Below, piece by piece: positions 36,609 to 41,759 of a DNA stretch of 41,759 bases; position 1 is the stretch's first letter; each line of letters starts with the position of its first letter. The DNA lies in NCBI GenBank assembly GCA_947259075.1, contig CAMYKQ010000060.1:1-41759 (forward strand). The letters run 5' to 3'. The stretch is from an uncultured Gammaproteobacteria bacterium. GTDB lineage: Bacteria > Pseudomonadota > Gammaproteobacteria > DRLM01. Under the pieces are notes generated by a model. The model was not told where the DNA came from. It saw only the letters and a program-made list of their open reading frames with translations, and did no database searches. The position numbers and the translations under genes were made by a program.

Positions 36609-36632
36609 AGGGGGCCCGATCGGGCCCCCTTT
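36609..36632 (+). terminator. Terminator of the ncgABC-nirK operon
   Basis: Perfect palindrome formed by AGGGGGCCCGA and TCGGGCCCCCT (36609-36630) followed by TT and a weakly T-rich tail. It can also serve the convergent SBBP gene. The 100 bases after it hold nothing I recognise. Confidence 0.7.
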
Positions 36633-36748
36633 CATTTGGCTCATCGCCAACAAGCTGAGAAATAAAACAGATGATTTAGCGTCATCGCGGCCGCAACGGC
36701 GTTCGCGGCATCAGACGCGGCGCCCGCGAAGCGGACGGCGATGCGGAC

Positions 36749-39322
36749 TCAGCGCCGCCTCAACGGCACACCGCGGCGGCGCCAGGCCGCCAAGGCCGCC
36801 AGCAACACCAGCGCCGGACTCGCGCCGCCGCCCTCGCCCACGGTGATGATGGTTTCCGCACTCGCGCTATTATTGCTGGCATCCGGGTCGGGCTGACGGG
36901 TGCGGATGATATCGACGCTGACTGTCTGCGTGCCGCCAGTGCGGGCGCGCAGCGCCAGCGCCAGTTGCGTGCTGCCGCCGGCGATGATCTCGCCGACCTC
37001 ACACAATACGATCGCGCCTTCGACGCTGCACGTCCCCTGCACCGGCGTAACGGCAACCACGATGAAGGCATCGGGTATCACGCTGCGCAGAGTGAGGCCG
37101 CTGGCGGTGCTGGGACCGTTGTTGCCCACGGTGATGTCGTAGTTCACGGTGCTGCCCTCGGGCGCGGGGTCTTCGCGATCCGTCACGCTCAGCCACACAT
37201 CCGCCGTTTGCGCCCCGTCGTTCAAGCCCGCCAGAAACACATCGCCGCCGCCGGCCGCGCTGGCCTGCGCCGCGTTCAAGGCGGGAAAATCCGTGGAGGC
37301 GGTGAGCCCGGTCACGTAAAACGCGCCCGCGCCACTCAAGGCCACGCCCGCGCCGGCATCATCGCCGCCGCCACCCAAATACGTGGACCAATCCAGCGCG
37401 GTGCCCGTGGCGTTGAGTTTGCTGACGAAGGCGTCTTGGTTGCCGAAGCGCGCGAATTGCAGCGGCAGCGCCAAGGGAAAATTCGCCGAGGCGGTATCGC
37501 CCGTCAGCAGCACGCCGCCGTCCGCCGCCAAGGCGAGGCCTAATGCCTCATCGAAATCATCGCCGCCCAAATAGGTGGCGTAAATGATGCTGCTGCCCGC
37601 GGCGTTGATCTTGGCGGCGAAGGCATCGCCGCGCCCGCCGCCATAGCCGCTTTGCAGCGCGCCCGGCGTCACCGGCAGATTACCGGAGACCGTCACCCCG
37701 GCGATGTAAATATTGTCGGCGCCGTCCACGGCCAAGGCATAGGCGCGATCCCAGCTGTCGCCGCCGAAATAAGTGGAATACAGCACGCTGGTGCCACCGG
37801 CGCTGAGGCGGCTGATGAAGGCATCTTCGGGGAAGCCTTGCAAAATATCGTACAAATTCGTGGCCGTGATCGGGAAGATTTGGGAGGCGGTGCCGCCCGC
37901 CACCACCACCTCGCCCGCGCTGGTGAGCGCGATGGCGGAAATGGAATCCACGTCGTTGCCGCCCCAATAGGTGGAGAACACCGCGCTGGCGCCGTCGGCG
38001 CTGAGTTGGGTGACAAAACCGTCGGCCTTATAAATACCATTCGCATCGGCATCACCGCGGATGCTGCCTTGCGCCACCCCCGCCGTCACCGGAAAATTCG
38101 CCGAGGTGGTGCCGCCCGCCACATAGGCCTGGCCCGCGCCGTTGACTACCACGGCGCGCGCGGTCTCCGTGACGCTGCCGCCGAGATAGGTGCTGTACAC
38201 CAGCGTGGCGCCGTCGGCGCTGAGCTTGGCGGCGAAGGCATCGGTGCTGCCAAGCCTAGCGGCCTGTTTAGGATTTTGCGTGGGGAAATCGCTGGAAGCC
38301 GTGTCACCCGCCACATAGGCCGCGCCGCTGGCGTCCACCGCCACGGCGAAACCGCGATCCGTGCCCGCGCCACCGAGATAGCTCACATACACCAGCGCGC
38401 CGCTGCTATCGAGCTTGGCGACGAAGGCGTCCGTGCCGCCGCCGTGCGCCGCTTGCAGCGCGCCGTTCACGGGAAAATCGCTGGAGGCCGTCTGCCCGGT
38501 GAGATAGACATTGCCGCTGCCGTCCACCGCCACGCCGCCCGCCTGCTCGGCGCCGCTGCCGCCGAGATAACTGCCGTAGACCAGCACCGGGTCGATGATG
38601 AGCGGCCGGCTTGTATCGTACTCGCCCAGCCATAAGCTCACTTGATCGCCGCCGCGCAGGACATAACCGCCGTCCACCGCGCGGCGGCCGCCGGGACCTG
38701 TTTGATAGATCACCGGCTTGTTGAGCACCAAGGTGTCATCACCGCTGTGTAACTGCAGCGTGCCGTTCTCGGTCACGGCGAGGTGTCGCGCGCCCTCGAC
38801 CTGCAACCGTATCCGCCCCGGATCCGCACCTGGCGCCACTACCCAGTCGAATTCCAAACGGCCGTCACGGCCGTAATAAAACATGTCGATGCCGGGATAG
38901 ACCGCCTGATATTCAACGCGGCCGTAGACCTGGATATCCCGCCGCCACCGCGCCGCGTCGGCACCGAGGAAATAATGACGCGCGCCCGGCAGCGCGCCGT
39001 GCGCCGTGCCCGTGGCGGCAGGGTCGGCGCCCAGCCAATGCAAGCGCAGCGCCGCGGCGCCGCGGGTGAAATTCACCGCCACCTCAGCGGGATTCAACAA
39101 TACGCTGTAGCCCGGCGCGCGGGCCAGGAATTGCGCGCCCGCCGCGGCTTGGGCGGCACGGGGCTCAAAAGAAAGAGGCAAGCTGGCAAAGGCCGCGGCC
39201 GGCGGCTGCGCGATGAGCGGCGCTGCGGGACGCAGCGTCCCCGGCGGCAACATCATCACCATCAACAGCGCGATACCGCTTGCGCCCGCCAGCCACCCCG
39301 CCGTCCCGGTTTTTAGCCGCAT
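36749..39322 (-). CDS. SBBP beta-propeller repeat surface protein with GlyGly-CTERM-like tail
   Basis: An 857-residue secreted protein. N-terminal hydrophobic signal segment (about 8-28), then a non-repeat domain (about 45-245). From about residue 245 to 680 there are roughly eight SBBP repeats, each with a YLGG-type turn, GVAVDGSGNVY, and TASSDFP-type phrases. A DUF11-like domain follows (about 690-825: TVNYDITVGNNGPSTASGL). The end is GGGASPALVLLAALAAWRRRG plus further Arg: a Gly stretch, a hydrophobic helix and an Arg cluster, the layout of GlyGly-CTERM sorting signals cut by rhombosortase. Likely displayed on the cell surface or released; the ligand is unknown. Transcribed toward nirK, divergent from purD. 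Confidence 0.88.
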   Translation of the reverse strand: MRLKTGTAGWLAGASGIALLMVMMLPPGTLRPAAPLIAQPPAAAFASLPLSFEPRAAQAAAGAQFLARAPGYSVLLNPAEVAVNFTRGAAALRLHWLGADPAATGTAHGALPGARHYFLGADAARWRRDIQVYGRVEYQAVYPGIDMFYYGRDGRLEFDWVVAPGADPGRIRLQVEGARHLAVTENGTLQLHSGDDTLVLNKPVIYQTGPGGRRAVDGGYVLRGGDQVSLWLGEYDTSRPLIIDPVLVYGSYLGGSGAEQAGGVAVDGSGNVYLTGQTASSDFPVNGALQAAHGGGTDAFVAKLDSSGALVYVSYLGGAGTDRGFAVAVDASGAAYVAGDTASSDFPTQNPKQAARLGSTDAFAAKLSADGATLVYSTYLGGSVTETARAVVVNGAGQAYVAGGTTSANFPVTAGVAQGSIRGDADANGIYKADGFVTQLSADGASAVFSTYWGGNDVDSISAIALTSAGEVVVAGGTASQIFPITATNLYDILQGFPEDAFISRLSAGGTSVLYSTYFGGDSWDRAYALAVDGADNIYIAGVTVSGNLPVTPGALQSGYGGGRGDAFAAKINAAGSSIIYATYLGGDDFDEALGLALAADGGVLLTGDTASANFPLALPLQFARFGNQDAFVSKLNATGTALDWSTYLGGGGDDAGAGVALSGAGAFYVTGLTASTDFPALNAAQASAAGGGDVFLAGLNDGAQTADVWLSVTDREDPAPEGSTVNYDITVGNNGPSTASGLTLRSVIPDAFIVVAVTPVQGTCSVEGAIVLCEVGEIIAGGSTQLALALRARTGGTQTVSVDIIRTRQPDPDASNNSASAETIITVGEGGGASPALVLLAALAAWRRRGVPLRRR

Positions 39323-39456
39323 ATTTCAACTCATTGTGTTGCCGCGATTGTCTGGGATTCTAGCACGGCCTTCACATGCCAGCGCCTGGTCGAGACAGGG
39401 CCGCGGGCATGCGGTATTCTTTGCCACCCAGACCCTCCACTTACACTGAGGCAAAC

Positions 39457-40743
39457 ATGAAGGTGTTGATTATCGGCGGCGGCGGGCGCGAGCACGCCCT
39501 GGCCTGGAAATGCGCGCAGTCGCCGCGCGTGGACAAAGTCTATGTCGCCCCCGGCAACGCCGGCACCGCACGCGAAAATAAAGTGGAAAACCTCGCCATC
39601 GCCGCCGAGGCCATCCCGCAACTGGTGGCCTTCGCCCGCGACAACGGCATCGCGCTCACCATCGTCGGCCCCGAGGCGCCGCTGGTCGCCGGGGTGGTGG
39701 ACGCGTTTCAAGCGGCGGGCCTGCGCTGCTTCGGTCCCAGCCAAGCGGCGGCGCAGCTGGAAGGCTCCAAGGCCTTCGCCAAGGATTTTCTCGCGCGCCA
39801 TCGCATCCCCACCGCCGATTATCAAAACTTCACCGACATCGAAGCCGCCATCGCCTATATAAAAGAAATGGGCGCGCCCCTGGTGGTCAAGGCCGATGGC
39901 CTGGCCGCGGGCAAGGGGGTCATCCTCGCGCAGACGGAGGACGAGGCCATCGCCGCGGTGCGCGATATGCTCGCGGGCAATGCCTTCGGCAGCGCGGGTC
40001 ATCGCGTGGTCGTCGAAGAATTCCTGCGCGGCGAAGAGGCCAGCTTCATCGTCATGGTGGACGGCGAACATGTGCTGCCGATGGCCACCTCGCAGGATCA
40101 CAAGGCCCGCGACGACGGCGACCGCGGCCCCAACACCGGCGGCATGGGCGCCTATTCGCCCGCGCCGGTGGTCACGCCCGAGATTCACCAACGCATCATG
40201 AAGGAAGTGATCGAACCCACGGTGCGCGGCATGGCCGAGGACGGCACACCCTACACCGGCTTTCTCTACGCGGGGGTGATGATAGACGAGCGCGGCACGC
40301 CGCGGGTGCTGGAATTCAACTGCCGCTTCGGCGATCCCGAGACCCAGCCCATCATGCTGCGGCTGCGCTCGGACCTCACCGAACTCTGCGAGGCCGCGCT
40401 GAATAAACGCTTGGATAAAGTACAAGCCGAGTGGGACCCGCGTCCCGCCCTGGGCGTGGTGCTGGCGGCGGGCGGTTATCCCGGCGACTATCGCAAGGGC
40501 GATGTCATCCGCGGCCTGTCCGAAAGCGAGAACGCCGACAGCAAAATCTTTCACGCGGGCACGGCGGAAAAAAACGGCGAGGTCGTCACCAGCGGCGGCC
40601 GTGTCTTATGCGCCTGCGCCTTGGGCGACACGGTCTCGCAAGCGCAAGCGCGCGCCTACGCAGCGGCCAAGGTCATACACTGGGACGGCGTGTTCTACCG
40701 CCACGACATCGGCTACCGCGCCATCGCCCGCGAACAGGCTTAA
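39457..40743 (+). CDS. purD: Phosphoribosylamine-glycine ligase
   Basis: A 428-residue GARS of usual length: MKVLIIGGGGREHALAWK, YVAPGNAGT, VGPEAPLVAGVVDAF, ATP-grasp residues KADGLAAGKGVILA, FLRGEEASFIVMVDGE, TGGMGAYSPAPVV, and EFNCRFGDPETQPIM. It makes glycinamide ribonucleotide in purine synthesis. The ATG at 39457 matches the family start; earlier in-frame ATGs (39376, 39409) add unrelated residues. It is separated from purH by the accessory region. Confidence 0.98.
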   Translation: MKVLIIGGGGREHALAWKCAQSPRVDKVYVAPGNAGTARENKVENLAIAAEAIPQLVAFARDNGIALTIVGPEAPLVAGVVDAFQAAGLRCFGPSQAAAQLEGSKAFAKDFLARHRIPTADYQNFTDIEAAIAYIKEMGAPLVVKADGLAAGKGVILAQTEDEAIAAVRDMLAGNAFGSAGHRVVVEEFLRGEEASFIVMVDGEHVLPMATSQDHKARDDGDRGPNTGGMGAYSPAPVVTPEIHQRIMKEVIEPTVRGMAEDGTPYTGFLYAGVMIDERGTPRVLEFNCRFGDPETQPIMLRLRSDLTELCEAALNKRLDKVQAEWDPRPALGVVLAAGGYPGDYRKGDVIRGLSESENADSKIFHAGTAEKNGEVVTSGGRVLCACALGDTVSQAQARAYAAAKVIHWDGVFYRHDIGYRAIAREQA

Positions 40744-40748
40744 CGCGC

Positions 40749-41306
40749 TTGACCACCCCTTGGCAGATCCGCCGCGCCGCCGCGCATCTGCGCGGCGGGG
40801 GTGTTATCGCCTACCCCACCGAAACGGTATACGGCCTCGGCTGCAATCCGTTGGATGAACACGCCGTTCAACGCCTGCTCGAACTCAAACAGCGTCCGCG
40901 TGAAAAAGGTTTGATCCTCATCGGCGCCACGCTCGAACAGCTGCTGCCCTACATTAATGTGCACGATAAAACATTACTGAAAAAACTCGCGGCTCCCACG
41001 GAGCGCCCCACCACCTGGCTCTGCCCGCCGCGCGCCGCCACGCCGCACTGGCTCAGCGGCCGCCACGATTCCATTGCAGTCCGCATCACCACCAGCCCCA
41101 TAGCCCGCCAACTCTGCGAGCGCTACGGCGGCGCCATTGTCTCCACCAGCGCCAACCCCGCCGGACTCGCACCGGCGCGCGGCGCATTAAAAGTGCGCCG
41201 CTACTTCGGCGCGCAACTCGACGATATTCTCGGCGGAGACTGTGACGCGCAAACCAAACCCAGCCGGATTGTCGATCTCATTAGCGGCGCGGTAATCCGC
41301 GAATAG
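40749..41306 (+). CDS. tsaC: Threonylcarbamoyl-AMP synthase (TsaC/YrdC)
   Basis: A 185-residue YrdC-domain protein from a TTG at 40749. Visible motifs: GGGVIAYPTETVYGLGCNPLD, the substrate-binding KQRPREKGLILI, and STSANPAGLAP near the end of the domain. Makes the threonylcarbamoyl-adenylate used for t6A37 of tRNAs. E. coli TsaC is about 190 residues. The open frame extends upstream inside purD, but homology starts right after the purD stop (5 bases), so TTG is the likely start; there is no ATG close by. Probably cotranscribed with purD. Confidence 0.88.
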   Translation: MTTPWQIRRAAAHLRGGGVIAYPTETVYGLGCNPLDEHAVQRLLELKQRPREKGLILIGATLEQLLPYINVHDKTLLKKLAAPTERPTTWLCPPRAATPHWLSGRHDSIAVRITTSPIARQLCERYGGAIVSTSANPAGLAPARGALKVRRYFGAQLDDILGGDCDAQTKPSRIVDLISGAVIRE

Positions 41307-41441
41307 CGTGAAGCCGGGCGCCGCATATGCGCGCTCGAGCGAAGCAAGCGGCATTGCAGCACGGTCGACGCGGCATCGAAAAGATCGGCGCCATTCATGA
41401 GCACAGGCTTGCCCAAACTATCACCCGAGATACACTTGCTC

Positions 41442-41469
41442 AGTCATACGGCGGAACCCCTGTCGGATT
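41442..41469. repeat. Short palindromic intergenic repeat
   Basis: GGCGGAA and TTCCGCC flank 13 bases (CCCCTGTCGGA region), similar to the common GGCGGAAT-type palindromic repeats seen near mobile elements. Followed closely by the 23-bp tandem repeat. Confidence 0.5.
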
Positions 41470-41476
41470 CCGCCCT

Positions 41477-41522
41477 ACGTCATCCGCCTTACGCGCGTTA
41501 CGTCATCCGCCTTACGCGCGTT
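41477..41522. repeat. Perfect tandem duplication of 23 bp
   Basis: Two identical copies (41477-41499 and 41500-41522), each starting ACGTCATCCGCC and ending GCGCGTT. The length is not a multiple of three, so any frame across it is shifted. It lies directly before the transposase-like sequence. Confidence 0.9.
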
Positions 41523-41523
41523 G

Positions 41524-41759
41524 GAGAACGGTGAGTTCATCCGCCGCTTCCTGCAACACGTCCTACCCGACGGCTTCATGCGCATCCGCCACTACGGCTT
41601 TCTCGCCAACCGCTGCCGGCGGCAACGGCTGGAAAGTATCAGGGCATCATTGAACGAAGAAAAAATCAGTGAGACTGCGGTACCTGTCGGCCACAGCGAC
41701 GCAGTACCGGCACGTGATGCATCACCTGCATCCCCATGCTTATGCCCGAAATGCAAACA
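41524..41759 (+). pseudogene. C-terminal part of an IS91-family (Y2) transposase, partial and running off the window
   Basis: The frame from 41524 reads ENGEFIRRFLQHVLPDGF, then MRIRHYGFLANRCRRQRL, strongly like the end of IS91/IS801-type transposases, where EEFIRRFLLHVLPxGFxRIRHxGxLANR is conserved. The N-terminal catalytic part is absent: upstream sequence is repeat-rich and unlike a transposase. The frame is still open at the edge, with CxxC-like residues (CLCPKC) near the end. I call it a truncated remnant; the rest of the element may lie to the right. Confidence 0.65.

Noticed and set aside
37652-38635. 327-codon plus-strand open frame opposite the SBBP protein
   Set aside because: Its apparent repeats only mirror the SBBP repeats of the minus strand.
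36749-39322. Periodic DNA in the SBBP gene as a possible tandem DNA repeat or CRISPR
   Set aside because: The periodicity comes from diverged protein repeats; there are no identical DNA repeats with regular spacers.
39331-40554. 407-codon minus-strand open frame opposite purD
   Set aside because: It is a mirror of the GC-rich purD codons. Its residues show no family pattern and it lacks a ribosome-binding site, while purD is certain.

Overview
The window is GC-rich chromosomal DNA from a proteobacterium, most likely a gammaproteobacterium. The evidence is gene content and order: groES-groEL beside fxsA, then cutA-dsbD; aroQ-accB-accC-prmA-(DUF3426)-dusB-fis-purH in one direction; glnE-ilvE beside lipopolysaccharide (LPS) core genes; and hslR and pilU. 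The family cannot be fixed from the sequence alone. A nitrite reductase operon laid out like ncgABC-nirK of Nitrosomonas points to an organism that handles reactive nitrogen (nitrifier, methanotroph, sulfur oxidiser or denitrifier); this is inference. No rRNA, tRNA or CRISPR array was seen.

Layout. 1-3.7 kb: the 5' part of an ExeA/GspA-type ATPase gene (minus, cut by the window edge), hslR, an XRE-type regulator, a divergently transcribed small protein of the CsrA/RsmN fold, and a degenerate PilZ protein. 3.8-14.2 kb: LPS core and envelope sugar genes (WaaE-like and two other glycosyltransferases, a methyltransferase, an O-antigen ligase, an ELM1-family protein), then zinc-finger protein, ilvE and glnE, mostly on the minus strand with tight overlaps. 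14.4-15.9 kb: pilU and a 36-residue membrane peptide. 16-18.7 kb: groES-groEL under a sigma-70-like promoter and a CIRCE operator, then fxsA. 18.8-22.1 kb: cutA, a dsbD with a duplicated N-terminal domain, and a TlpA-like thioredoxin. 22.3-29.8 kb: the housekeeping run aroQ-accB-accC-prmA-DUF3426-dusB-fis-purH. 39.5-41.3 kb: purD and tsaC. The right edge holds the 3' end of an IS91-family transposase reading frame.

The main accessory region is the ~9.6 kb between purH and purD, genes that often lie next to each other. It carries a 927-residue lipoprotein of unknown function (minus), a two-domain multicopper oxidase, a diheme and a monoheme cytochrome c and a copper nitrite reductase (one plus-strand operon), and a beta-propeller (SBBP-repeat) surface protein with a GlyGly-CTERM-like tail (minus). 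The operon is preceded by a TTGACA/TATCTA promoter whose predicted start site lies at the edge of a long palindrome resembling the NO-sensor NsrR operator. A perfect CRP-type half-site pair lies further upstream, between the operon and the divergent lipoprotein gene. The simplest reading is an NO/nitrite-responsive periplasmic electron-transfer module inserted into a housekeeping locus, with two uncharacterised surface proteins.

Other notable points are the RsmN-like protein lacking the usual RNA-binding arginine, the dsbD with two complete N-terminal redox domains, and two genes (the GT4 gene at 4732 and cutA) whose extended -10 elements sit so close to the start codon that their mRNAs may be leaderless.
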